A DNA stretch of 64,000 nt from Brevibacterium yomogidense (GTDB lineage Bacteria; Actinomycetota; Actinomycetes; Actinomycetales; Brevibacteriaceae): positions 62,001 to 126,000 of the forward strand of contig NZ_FWFF01000014.1 in NCBI RefSeq assembly GCF_900163715.1. Direction: 5' to 3'. Positions 36,340 through 44,598 of the stretch are shown here, in pieces (position 1 is the first letter of the stretch; the number at the start of each line of letters is the position of its first letter). The translations under genes and the position numbers were made by a program. The notes beneath the pieces are model-generated. The model saw only the letters and a program-made list of their open reading frames with translations. It searched no databases and was not told the origin of the DNA.

Positions 36340-37725
36340 TCAGGCGAGCTCGTCGGCGGTCTGCTGCAGCTGCGCGAACCAGGAGCGGCGGGCCTCCAGC
36401 GCTTCCTCGGCCTTCGCGATCTTCCGGGAGTCTCCGGTTCCGCGTGCCTTCTCCACGTCATCCTCGAGCTGTGCGATCGAATCCTCGAGCTGCGCCAGGA
36501 CGCCGGACGTGCGAGCGCGCGTCTCCGGGTTCGTGCGCTCCCACTCGGACGCCTCGGCATCGGCGAGTGCCTTCTCCACCTCGCGGAGCCCGCCCTCGAT
36601 CCGCGACAGGTCCGCACGGGGGACCCGTCCGGCGTCCTCCCAGCGGTCCTGGATGTCGCGCAGAGCGCTCTTCGTGGCGGCGATGTCCTTCACCGGCAGC
36701 AAAGCACGGGCCTCCTCGAGCAGTGCCTCCTTGACCGTGAGGTTGCCGCGGTACTCCTCATCGATGCGCGCGTTGTCGGCGGTGCGGGCGTCGAAGAAGA
36801 CGTCCTGGGCGGCACGGAACCGCGCCCACAGGGCGTCGTCGTCGCGGCGGCCTGCACGCGGTGCCGCCTTCCACTCGTCCATGAGATCGCGGTACTTCGC
36901 AGCCGTTTCCCGCCAGTCCGTCGATCCGGAGAGCTCCTCAGCCCGGACGATCAGCTTCTCCTTGATCCGCTTGCCCTCGGAGGACCGCGCATCGAGCTGG
37001 GCGAAGTGCGCCTTCCGGCCGCGGTCGAAGGTGCTGCGCGCCGCGGAGAACCGTCCCCACAGCTCCTGGTCCTCAGCACGGGGGAGGCGCGGGTACCGGC
37101 TCTGGATGCTCTTCCACTCATCGAACAGCTCGCGCATCCGCGCCGCTGACTGCTTCCACTGCGTGCGCTCCGGATCCTGCGCGGCGACGGACTCCGCCTC
37201 TGCGACGATCTGCGTGCGCTTGGCGCGACCCTCGTCGAGTCGTTCGGCGCGCTCCGCACGCGCCTGCTCCTGCGCCGCATCGGTCTGCTCGATGAGTGCC
37301 GACAGCTGCGCCGTGAGCGCGGCCATGTCGCCCACGGCGGCCAGCTCCGGGACTTCGTCGAGGTGGGTGCGAGCCGAGGTGCGCACCTGCGCGGCGTCCG
37401 CGCCGGCGGCCAGACGCTGCTCGAGCAGATCAGCCTGGTCGACCGCATCGATGTAGCGGCCCGCGAAGTACTCGAGTGCCGCCTGGGGCTCCGCGTCCGG
37501 ATACTGTCCCACCTCGCGTTCGCCGTCTGCGGTGAGGACGAACACCTTCAGCTCGTCGTCGACGCGGCCGTGGGCGGTCGCCGCGGCGACGGCCGCTGCC
37601 CGGTCGGCATCGCTGCGGATGGGGGCGGCGGCGGGTGCTGCTGCGGGACGTCGCGCGGGGCCTGGACCCGGGACCGGCCGGGGACCGGGGACGGGTGACG
37701 GCTGGTGCGGCGTGGGCTTGCTCAT
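36340..37725 (-). CDS. DUF349 domain-containing coiled-coil protein
   Basis: The 461-residue product starts with a Pro/Ala-rich region (about 1-40). It continues with three-helix DUF349 repeats, marked by W residues in patterns such as QWKQSAARMRELFDEWKSI, DQELWGRFSAARSTFD, DWRETAAKYRDLMDEWK and DDALWARFRAAQDVFF, and ends in a coiled coil. The function of DUF349 proteins is not settled. ATG 37725 follows GAGGATCACG. A TATGCT -10 candidate lies at 37814-37809 on this strand. It diverges from the metallohydrolase gene. Confidence 0.9.
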   Translation of the reverse strand: MSKPTPHQPSPVPGPRPVPGPGPARRPAAAPAAAPIRSDADRAAAVAAATAHGRVDDELKVFVLTADGEREVGQYPDAEPQAALEYFAGRYIDAVDQADLLEQRLAAGADAAQVRTSARTHLDEVPELAAVGDMAALTAQLSALIEQTDAAQEQARAERAERLDEGRAKRTQIVAEAESVAAQDPERTQWKQSAARMRELFDEWKSIQSRYPRLPRAEDQELWGRFSAARSTFDRGRKAHFAQLDARSSEGKRIKEKLIVRAEELSGSTDWRETAAKYRDLMDEWKAAPRAGRRDDDALWARFRAAQDVFFDARTADNARIDEEYRGNLTVKEALLEEARALLPVKDIAATKSALRDIQDRWEDAGRVPRADLSRIEGGLREVEKALADAEASEWERTNPETRARTSGVLAQLEDSIAQLEDDVEKARGTGDSRKIAKAEEALEARRSWFAQLQQTADELA

Positions 37726-37845
37726 CGTGATCCTCGTGACTGACCTCCGGCCATGCGGCGGAGGGGTGCGGATGGGCCGCCGACACGGGTGCCGACGCTG
37801 ACCGCACCAGCATATCCGCCGCACCGGCCGAAGACCGTGCCGGTC

Positions 37846-37851
37846 TAGACT
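37846..37851 (+). promoter_or_regulatory. -10 box of a leaderless promoter
   Basis: TAGACT ends 7 bases before ATG 37859. No ribosome-binding site is present, which favours ATG 37859 over the in-frame GTG 37853. Confidence 0.6.
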
Positions 37852-37858
37852 CGTGTGC

Positions 37859-38530
37859 ATGGAGATCACCGGAGTGCGCGCGCAGCTGCTCGACGTCAAC
37901 TGCTATGCCGTGGCCGCGGGTGACGGCGCCGAGGGCTCGGCCTGCCTGCTCATCGACGCGGGGTACGACTGCGCCGACGACCTCGCAGACGTGCTGTCCG
38001 ACCGCGGATGGCGGCCCGCAGCGATCCTGCTGACCCACGGTCACGCCGACCACGTGCTCGGCCTGCCGCACCTGCTGGAGCGCTTCGCAGTGCCCGTGCA
38101 CCTGGGGCGTCCGGACCTGTACCGGCTGGACGATCCGGCCGGCGGCGTGTCAGCACAGTTCGCGCAGGCACTGGCACCGCTCGCCCAGGACTGGGTGAGG
38201 CCGGAGGTGCGTGCCGTGGACGACGGCGACGTGCTCGAGGCCGCGGGACTCACGATCACCGCGACGCTGGCGCCGGGGCACACCGAGGGCTCCATGCTGT
38301 ACGCGATCGACGATCCGAGCCCGGCCGGTGACGGCCCCGCCTCCGTGCTCATGAGCGGCGATGTCCTCTTCGCCGGCAGCATCGGCCGCACGGATCTGCC
38401 CGGCGGCGACCCCGCGGCGATGCAGTCGTCTCTCGAGGCACTGCGCGACCGTCCCGACACACCGGTGCTGCCGGGCCACGGACCCGGGACCCGGCTGTCC
38501 CACGAACTCACGACGAACCCCTTTTTCTGA
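37859..38530 (+). CDS. Metallo-beta-lactamase-fold hydrolase (glyoxalase II-like)
   Basis: The 223-residue product has the metal-binding motif THGHADH near residue 60, then APGHTEGSM, LMSGDVLFAGSIGRTDL and a final PGHGPGT. This set is typical of the glyoxalase II-like branch, which often hydrolyses glutathione- or mycothiol-type thioesters. In actinobacteria the same gene often precedes hisS, as here. The start ATG is leaderless by my reading of the TAGACT box. hisS follows after 79 bases. Confidence 0.9.
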   Translation: MEITGVRAQLLDVNCYAVAAGDGAEGSACLLIDAGYDCADDLADVLSDRGWRPAAILLTHGHADHVLGLPHLLERFAVPVHLGRPDLYRLDDPAGGVSAQFAQALAPLAQDWVRPEVRAVDDGDVLEAAGLTITATLAPGHTEGSMLYAIDDPSPAGDGPASVLMSGDVLFAGSIGRTDLPGGDPAAMQSSLEALRDRPDTPVLPGHGPGTRLSHELTTNPFF

Positions 38531-38609
38531 GGCGCTCGCAGCCTCTGACACACGCACTCTGACATCCGCAGGGGCGCTCGAGCGTCCCGCCCACCGACCA
38601 GGAGTACCC

Positions 38610-39956
38610 ATGGCACGTGCCGCCAGACTGTCCGGCTTCCCCGAATGGCTGCCTTCCGACCGCATCGTCGAAGAGCGGGTCATCGACCTCCTCAAGCATG
38701 TCTTCGAGCTCAACGGGTTCGGCGCCATCCACACGCGGGCTATGGAGCCGATCAGCGCTCTTGCCAAGGAGGGCGAGATCGACAAGGAGGTGTTCGCGGT
38801 GTCGCGGCTCCACGGTGAGCAGCACGATGCGAAGAACCCCCTGGGACTCCACTTCGACCTCACCGTGCCGTTCGCACGCTACGTCGTCGAGCACGCGGGC
38901 CACCTGGCGTTCCCCTTCAAGCGCTACCAGATCCAGCCCGTGTGGCGCGGCGAGCGGCCGCAGGACGGCCGCTTCCGCGAGTTCATCCAGGCGGACATCG
39001 ACGTGGTGGGGGAGGACTCCCTGCCCGACCACTTCGAGGTCGAGGTGCCCCTCGTCATGGCTGCCGCGTTCGACGCGCTGCGCGAGCTGGGCGTCCCGCC
39101 CGTGAGGATCCTCGCGAACGACCGCCGCCTGATCGAAGGGTTCGCACGAGGCGCGGGCCTGGACGACATCCCCGCCGTGCTGCGGAGCATCGACAAGCTC
39201 GACAAGATCGGCGAGGACGCCGTGGCCCGCCTGCTGGCCGAGCAGGCGGGAGCCGACACGCGGCAGCAGGAGCTCTGCCTGGCACTCGCACGGATCGAAA
39301 GTCCTGATGCGGGGTTCGCCGACGAGGTCGTCGCGCTCGGCGTGAGCCACCCGCTGCTGGATGAGGGGCTCGCGTCGCTGACCCGCATCCTCGAGGCCGC
39401 GCACCGTCGCGCCCCGGGGACCGTGTGGGCGCAGCTGAAGATCGCACGTGGGCTCGACTACTACACCGGCGCGGTGTACGAGACGCAGCTGGTCGGCCAC
39501 GAGGACCTGGGGTCGGTGGCCTCCGGCGGTCGGTACGACGCGCTCGCGTCCAACGGCAAGCGGACCTACCCCGGGGTCGGGATGTCCGTGGGCGTCTCCC
39601 GCCTCATGTCCCGCCTGGTCGGAGCGGACCGCATGGTCGCCGCGAGCCGTCCCGTGCCCACCGCGGTGCTCGTGTCGGTCACGGATGAGGACCGGCGGGA
39701 CGAGTCCGATCGGGTCGCCGAGGTCCTGCGGGCCCGCGGGATCCCCACGGACGTGGCACCGGCGGCGGCGAAGTTCGGCAAGCAGATCCGCTATGCGGAT
39801 CGTCGGGGGATCCCGTTCGTCTGGTTCGTCGACGGCGAGACGGGGCACGAGGTGAAGGACATCCGCTCCGGCGAGCAGCAGACGGCCGACCCCGAGGTGT
39901 GGGCGCCCGCGGCGGAGGACCTGTGGCCGCGCGTCGAGCGGGTGTCAGCGGAGTGA
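38610..39956 (+). CDS. hisS: Histidine--tRNA ligase
   Basis: HisRS charges tRNA-His. The 448-residue product is a class-II synthetase with FRPEGT-like motif replaced by LHFDLTVPFARYV, motif 2 as RFREFIQADIDVVG, the histidine-specific ARGLDYYTGAVYE and a C-terminal anticodon domain. The LPEWLPSDRIVEERV N-terminus is the Micrococcales form. ATG 38610 follows AGGAG. It converges with the ArsR gene across a hairpin. Confidence 0.95.
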   Translation: MARAARLSGFPEWLPSDRIVEERVIDLLKHVFELNGFGAIHTRAMEPISALAKEGEIDKEVFAVSRLHGEQHDAKNPLGLHFDLTVPFARYVVEHAGHLAFPFKRYQIQPVWRGERPQDGRFREFIQADIDVVGEDSLPDHFEVEVPLVMAAAFDALRELGVPPVRILANDRRLIEGFARGAGLDDIPAVLRSIDKLDKIGEDAVARLLAEQAGADTRQQELCLALARIESPDAGFADEVVALGVSHPLLDEGLASLTRILEAAHRRAPGTVWAQLKIARGLDYYTGAVYETQLVGHEDLGSVASGGRYDALASNGKRTYPGVGMSVGVSRLMSRLVGADRMVAASRPVPTAVLVSVTDEDRRDESDRVAEVLRARGIPTDVAPAAAKFGKQIRYADRRGIPFVWFVDGETGHEVKDIRSGEQQTADPEVWAPAAEDLWPRVERVSAE

Positions 39957-39983
39957 GGTCGCAGCGGCGGTGACGCGACCTCA
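39954..39983. terminator. Hairpin between convergent hisS and the ArsR gene
   Basis: TGAGGTCGC (39954-39962, starting at the hisS stop) and GCGACCTCA (39975-39983) form a perfect 9-bp stem with a 12-base loop. A second hairpin, GAGGT/ACCTC at 39984-39999, follows. Either may stop transcription from both sides; there is no U-tract. Confidence 0.6.
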
Positions 39984-39997
39984 GAGGTGACAGGACC

Positions 39998-40369
39998 TCA
40001 GCGGCGCGTGCGGCGCTGGGGCCTGAGCTCCGCAGGGTCGGGCGCGAGCGAGCCGTCCGGTGCGATGTGCTCGAAGATCTCCTCGACCATCGCCACGACG
40101 TGGGGATCGTCGACCGTGTAGATGATGCGCCGGCCCTCTCTGCGGGAGCCCACCAGCCCTGCCAGGCGGAGCTTCGCCAGGTGCTGCGACACGGCCTGGA
40201 CACTCACGTCCGCGAGGGTCGCGAGAGATGTCACATCGTGCTCAGCGTCCACGAGGATCCGCACGATGAGGAGCCGGGTCGACGAGGACAGCATGCGGAA
40301 AGTCTCCGCCGCGACTTCGACCTGCGCTGACGTGGGCAGCGAGTCCTCGTCCACCGCGTCCGTGTCCAT
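39998..40369 (-). CDS. ArsR-family helix-turn-helix regulator
   Basis: The 123-residue product is a winged-helix repressor: ETFRMLSSSTRLLIVRILVD, DVTSLATLADVSVQAVSQHLAKL for the recognition helix region, and the wing GRRIIYTVDD. It lacks the CxC metal site of classic ArsR, so the signal is unknown; a His-rich tail (DDPHVVAMVEEIFEH) resembles zinc- or nickel-sensing relatives. I chose ATG 40369, which follows AGGAGG; an upstream ATG at 40426 lies in the promoter region. It diverges from aspS. Confidence 0.88.
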   Translation of the reverse strand: MDTDAVDEDSLPTSAQVEVAAETFRMLSSSTRLLIVRILVDAEHDVTSLATLADVSVQAVSQHLAKLRLAGLVGSRREGRRIIYTVDDPHVVAMVEEIFEHIAPDGSLAPDPAELRPQRRTRR

Positions 40370-40410
40370 GAGCGCCTCCTGGCTGTCCGTTCCGTGCTCT
40401 CCGCTGTGAC

Positions 40411-40416
40411 TATCAT
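40411..40416 (+). promoter_or_regulatory. -10 box for aspS, overlapping a divergent -10 candidate
   Basis: TATCAT lies about 43 bases before aspS. The same bases read on the other strand include GATAGT, a -10 candidate for the ArsR gene, so the two promoters may compete. Confidence 0.5.
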
Positions 40417-40458
40417 GGACCTGCATCCCTCCCCAGACCTATCCGAGGAGTCCTCTTC

Positions 40459-42237
40459 GTGTTACGCACCCACTCGGCCGGAGCCCTCCGCGCCTCCGAC
40501 GCCGGAACCACCGTCACTCTCGCAGGATGGGTGGACCGGCGTCGTGACCACGGCGGTGTGGCGTTCATCGACCTGCGCGACTCGACGGGCATCGTCCAGG
40601 TCGTCGTCCGCGAGCAGGTCGCGGACCAGCTCCGGAACGAGACCGTCGTGACGGTGAGCGGCACCGTGTCGGTCCGCCCCGCGGGCAACGAGAACACCGG
40701 CCTGCCGACAGGCGAGATCGAGGTCATCGACACGGACGTGACGATCCTGTCCCAGTCGGCTGCCCTGCCGTTCCAGGTCTCCGACCACGCGGAGGACGCC
40801 GGCCAGGTGGGGGAGGAGACGCGCCTGCGCCACCGGTACCTGGACCTGCGCCGCTCCGGCCCCGCGAAGACGATGCGACTGCGGTCGGACGTCAACAGGG
40901 CCGCGCGTGCGGTCCTCGACTCGCACTCGTTCGTCGAAGTCGAGACGCCGACCCTGACCCGCTCCACCCCCGAGGGCGCGCGCGACTTCCTGGTGCCGGC
41001 GCGCCTGCGCCCCGGCTCCTGGTACGCACTCCCGCAGTCACCGCAGCTCTTCAAGCAGCTGCTGCAGGTGGGCGGCATCGAGCGCTACTACCAGATCGCG
41101 CGCTGCTACCGCGACGAGGACTTCCGCGCGGATCGCCAGCCGGAGTTCACCCAGCTGGACATCGAGGCCTCGTTCGTCGAGCAGGACGACGTGATCCAGC
41201 TCGCGGAGGAGATCCTCAGCTCCCTGTGGAAGCTCATCGACGTCGACATCGCAGGGCCGATCCGCCGGATGACGTACCGCGAGGCGATGGCGCGCTACGG
41301 CTCCGACAAGCCCGATCTGCGCTTCGACATCGAGCTCGTCGAGCTGACGGAGTACTTCTCCGAGACGCCCTTCCGCGTGTTCCGCGCCCCCTACGTCGGC
41401 GCCGTCGTCTATCCCGGCGGCTCCACGCTGCCCCGTCGACAGCTCGACGGGTGGCAGGAGTGGGCGAAGCAGCGCGGTGCGAAGGGCCTCGCGTACGTCC
41501 TCGTGCAGCCCGACGGCGAGCTGACCGGACCGGTGGCCAAGAACCTGTCCGAGGAGGAGCGGGCCGGCCTCGCCGCGGCGGCCGGCGCTCAGCCGGGGGA
41601 CGCGATCTTCTTCGCGGCCTCGGACGCGGCCTCGGCACGAGCGCTGCTGGGTGCCGCGCGCAAGGAGATCGCCGTGCGGGAGCACCTGTTCGACGAGGAC
41701 GAGTGGTCCTTCGTCTGGATCGTCGACGCGCCGATGTTCGAACCCGCCGCGGATGCCGAGGCGGCCGGCGACGTGGCTGTCGGCAGCAGCGCCTGGACCG
41801 CCGTCCACCACGCCTTCACGTCTCCCAAGCCGGAGTTCCTTGAGACCTTCGATAAGGATCCCGGTGAAGCGCTGGCCTACGCATACGACATCGTGTGCAA
41901 TGGCAACGAGATCGGCGGAGGGTCGATCCGCATCCACTCGCGCGACGTCCAGGAGCGCGTCTTCTCCGTCATGGGCATCAGCCCGGAGGACGCGTCGGAG
42001 AAGTTCGGCTTCCTCCTGGAGGCCTTCAAGTACGGGGCGCCGCCGCACGGAGGCATCGCGTTCGGATGGGACCGCATCGTCGCACTCCTGGCGGGTGCCG
42101 ATTCGATCCGCGACGTCATCGCCTTCCCGAAGTCCGGCGGCGGCTACGACCCGCTCACGGATGCGCCCGCTCCGATCACCCCGCAGCAGCGCGCAGAGGC
42201 CGGCGTCGACCACGAGCCGGAGGACGAGGAGGACTGA
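40459..42237 (+). CDS. aspS: Aspartate--tRNA ligase
   Basis: This 592-residue class-II synthetase has an N-terminal OB-fold anticodon domain (about 1-110, [19 protein letters not shown]), motif 2 ([22 protein letters not shown] spread over 41088-41155), the bacterial GAD insert and motif 3 ([13 protein letters not shown]). Bacterial-type length. Whether it is discriminating or also makes Asp-tRNA-Asn cannot be told without checking gatCAB elsewhere. GTG 40459 follows GAGGAG. rarA follows directly. Confidence 0.97.
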   Translation: MLRTHSAGALRASDAGTTVTLAGWVDRRRDHGGVAFIDLRDSTGIVQVVVREQVADQLRNETVVTVSGTVSVRPAGNENTGLPTGEIEVIDTDVTILSQSAALPFQVSDHAEDAGQVGEETRLRHRYLDLRRSGPAKTMRLRSDVNRAARAVLDSHSFVEVETPTLTRSTPEGARDFLVPARLRPGSWYALPQSPQLFKQLLQVGGIERYYQIARCYRDEDFRADRQPEFTQLDIEASFVEQDDVIQLAEEILSSLWKLIDVDIAGPIRRMTYREAMARYGSDKPDLRFDIELVELTEYFSETPFRVFRAPYVGAVVYPGGSTLPRRQLDGWQEWAKQRGAKGLAYVLVQPDGELTGPVAKNLSEEERAGLAAAAGAQPGDAIFFAASDAASARALLGAARKEIAVREHLFDEDEWSFVWIVDAPMFEPAADAEAAGDVAVGSSAWTAVHHAFTSPKPEFLETFDKDPGEALAYAYDIVCNGNEIGGGSIRIHSRDVQERVFSVMGISPEDASEKFGFLLEAFKYGAPPHGGIAFGWDRIVALLAGADSIRDVIAFPKSGGGYDPLTDAPAPITPQQRAEAGVDHEPEDEED

Positions 42238-42238
42238 C

Positions 42239-43621
42239 CTGACTGCAGACCTCTTCAGCGACGCGCCTGACGCCGGGCGGGCACTGGACCCGCTCGCCGT
42301 CAGGATGCGTCCCCGCGCCCTCGACGAGGTGGTCGGCCAGGACCACCTCACGTTCCCCGGGTCGCCCCTGCGTCAACTGGTCGAGGCCGGCTCCGACGCG
42401 ACCACCGGCCCGGCCTCGGTCATGCTGTGGGGTCCGCCCGGAGTCGGCAAGACGACACTGGCCCACGTCATCTCCCACGCGGAGGGGCGCAGCTTCGTCG
42501 AGCTGTCGGCCATCACCGCGGGCGTGCGGGACGTGCGCCAGGTCGTCGAGTCGGCGCGCCAGGAGCGGGAGCTCCACGGTCGGACGACCGTCCTCTTCCT
42601 CGATGAGATCCATCGGTTCACCAAGGCCCAGCAGGACGCTCTCCTGCCGGCGGTGGAGAACCGGCTCGTGGTGCTCGTCGCGGCGACGACGGAGAACCCC
42701 AGCTTCTCCGTCATCGCGCCGCTGCTGTCGCGCTCCCTCCTGCTGACGCTGCGGCCCCTCGACGACGCAGCGATCTCCGGGCTCCTGGAGCGGGCGATCG
42801 CCGACCCGCGCGGGCTGGCGGGCGAATTCTCGCTGACCGACGACGCGCGCGACATGATCGTGCGGGTCTCCGGTGCGGATGCGCGCCGCTCGCTCACGAT
42901 CCTCGAGGCGGCGGCCGGGATCGCCCGCGCCCGCGCTGCGGCAGGGGAGGGGGAGCCGTCCGACGGCGGCCTCACGGTGACGGAGGACGACGTGTCGGAG
43001 GCCAGCGCGGAGGCCGTCATCCGCTACGACCGCGACGGTGATCAGCACTACGACGTGGTGTCGGCCTTCATCAAATCGATCAGGGGGTCCGATCCGGACG
43101 CCGCGCTGCACTACCTGGCGCGGATGATCGTGGCGGGGGAGGACCCGCGCTTCATCTGCCGCCGCGTGGTGATCTCCGCCTCGGAGGACATCGGCATGGC
43201 GGACCCGCACGCCCTCACAGTCGCGGTCTCCGCTCATCAGGCGGTGGAGCGGATCGGAATGCCGGAGGGCCGGATCCCGCTGGCCGAGGCAGTCGTCTAC
43301 CTCGCGACCGCACCGAAGTCGAACGCGTCGTACAGGGCGCTCGACGCGGCGATCGCGGATGTGAAGCAGGGACGCGCCGGGCAGGTGCCGCTCCACCTGC
43401 GGGATGCGCACTATCCCGGAGCGAAGGCGCTGGGGCACGGCGAGGGATACCTCTACTCGCACGACTGGCCGTACGGCGTCTCGCCGCAGAGCTATCTTCC
43501 GGAGTCCCTCACGGGCAGCGTGTACTACCGCCCCACACCGAACGGCGCCGAAGCGCGCATGGCGGACCGGCTCGCGTCTCTCGAGGCGCTGCGTCGCGAT
43601 GGCGGCAACCCGAAGGCGTGA
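42239..43621 (+). CDS. rarA: Replication-associated recombination protein A, probable CTG start
   Basis: RarA (MgsA) is a clamp-loader-like AAA+ ATPase that acts at stalled forks. It has Walker [10 protein letters not shown] near residue 64, Walker B LFLDEIHR and the tetramerisation region ending [17 protein letters not shown]. The family N-terminus ([24 protein letters not shown]) begins right after a CTG at 42239, which lies 6 bases after GAGGAGG; this gives 460 residues. ATG 42305 would delete conserved residues, and ATG 42161 would lie deep in aspS. The start is inferred. Confidence 0.93.
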   Translation: MTADLFSDAPDAGRALDPLAVRMRPRALDEVVGQDHLTFPGSPLRQLVEAGSDATTGPASVMLWGPPGVGKTTLAHVISHAEGRSFVELSAITAGVRDVRQVVESARQERELHGRTTVLFLDEIHRFTKAQQDALLPAVENRLVVLVAATTENPSFSVIAPLLSRSLLLTLRPLDDAAISGLLERAIADPRGLAGEFSLTDDARDMIVRVSGADARRSLTILEAAAGIARARAAAGEGEPSDGGLTVTEDDVSEASAEAVIRYDRDGDQHYDVVSAFIKSIRGSDPDAALHYLARMIVAGEDPRFICRRVVISASEDIGMADPHALTVAVSAHQAVERIGMPEGRIPLAEAVVYLATAPKSNASYRALDAAIADVKQGRAGQVPLHLRDAHYPGAKALGHGEGYLYSHDWPYGVSPQSYLPESLTGSVYYRPTPNGAEARMADRLASLEALRRDGGNPKA

Positions 43622-43680
43622 CTCTCATGCCTGACCCGCAGGTGTGACCTGCAGACGTGAGCCGCATGCTCCGCGCGTGC

Positions 43681-43829
43681 TAAGGTGGTGCGTTGCTGTG
43701 CCTCATCGAGAGGCGGTCGGGCGGAACCGGACTCGCGGATCCGCCCCTCTTTCCCGTACGGAGGGAAACAGCAGTCCGGCCCCCAGCGGGTCCACTGGCC
43801 CGGACGAACGTCACGAAGAAAGGCATTCC
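43681..43829 (+). promoter_or_regulatory. rpsD promoter and structured leader with two alternative folds
   Basis: A TAAGGT -10 box lies at 43681-43686. The leader forms hairpin 1 (GGGCGGA 43719-43725 with TCCGCCC 43740-43746) and hairpin 2 (TTTCCC 43750-43755 with GGGAAA 43763-43768). CCGGACT in loop 1 (43727-43733) is complementary to AGTCCGG (43773-43779), which would make a 7-bp pseudoknot. The same GTCCGG can instead pair with CCGGAC (43800-43805), close to the ribosome-binding site AAAGG. This fits a two-state S4 autoregulatory element; that role is inferred. Confidence 0.6.
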
Positions 43830-44456
43830 ATGACTGCTCCCGCACGTCATCGTCGCCAGGTGCGCCTCTCGCGCGCACTCGGCATCCCGCTCACGCCGAA
43901 GGCTGAGAAGTACTTCGAGCGCCGCCCGTACCCCCCGGGCGAGCACGGCCGCGCACGCCGCCGCAACGACTCGGACTACTCGGTCCGCCTCAAGGAGAAG
44001 CAGCGTCTGCGCGCGCAGTACGGCATCCGCGAGGTCCAGATGCTGAACACGTACAAGGAGGCGAAGCGCCTCCCGGGTCTGACCGGTGAGAACCTCGTCG
44101 AGATGCTGGAGATGCGACTCGACGCACTCGTCCTGCGCTCCGGCTTCGCCCGGACGATCGCGCAGGCTCGCCAGTTCGTCGTGCACCGCCACATCATGGT
44201 CGACGGACAGCTCGTGGACCGCCCGTCCTTCCGCGTGAAGGAGGGTCAGATGATCCACGTGAAGCCGCGTTCGGCTGAGACCGATCCGTTCCAGGTCGCC
44301 GCCGCAGGTGCGCACCGCGACGTGCTCCCCGCCGTCCCGGGCTACCTCAAGGTCGAGCTCGAGGCGCTGCAGTCGACGCTGCTGCGTCGCCCGAAGCGCG
44401 TCGAGGTCCCCGTGACCGCCGACGTCCAGCTGGTCGTCGAGCACTACTCGCGCTGA
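43830..44456 (+). CDS. rpsD: 30S ribosomal protein S4
   Basis: S4 starts assembly of the 30S body and often represses its own mRNA. The 208-residue product has FERRPYPPGEHGRAR near residue 29, LKEKQRLRAQYGI and the S4 RNA-binding domain (RLDALVLRSGFARTIAQARQ, then VVHRHIMVDG). It has no zinc-binding cysteines, so it is the C-minus form. ATG 43830 follows AAAGG. It stands alone here, as in many actinobacteria where rpsD has left the S11-rpoA operon. Confidence 0.97.
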   Translation: MTAPARHRRQVRLSRALGIPLTPKAEKYFERRPYPPGEHGRARRRNDSDYSVRLKEKQRLRAQYGIREVQMLNTYKEAKRLPGLTGENLVEMLEMRLDALVLRSGFARTIAQARQFVVHRHIMVDGQLVDRPSFRVKEGQMIHVKPRSAETDPFQVAAAGAHRDVLPAVPGYLKVELEALQSTLLRRPKRVEVPVTADVQLVVEHYSR

Positions 44457-44483
44457 TCGGTCTCCAGGGACCCTGAGCGCATG

Positions 44484-44520
44484 CGGGCCGCCGCACACCA
44501 CACCGGTGTGCGGCGGCCCG
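44484..44520 (+). terminator. Rho-independent terminator after rpsD
   Basis: CGGGCCGCCGCACAC (44484-44498) pairs perfectly with GTGTGCGGCGGCCCG (44506-44520), a 15-bp stem with a 7-base loop, followed by TTCGTTCT. This is the strongest terminator in the window. Confidence 0.92.
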
Positions 44521-44538
44521 TTCGTTCTCCCCCTCCAC

Positions 44539-44544
44539 TATGCT
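44539..44544 (+). promoter_or_regulatory. -10 box for alaS
   Basis: TATGCT lies just after the rpsD terminator and about 55 bases before the alaS ATG. Confidence 0.5.
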
Positions 44545-44598
44545 GTGAGGCGGTTCGTCGACCAGCGGCGAGCGCTCGTACGAAAGGATGCCACCCGG

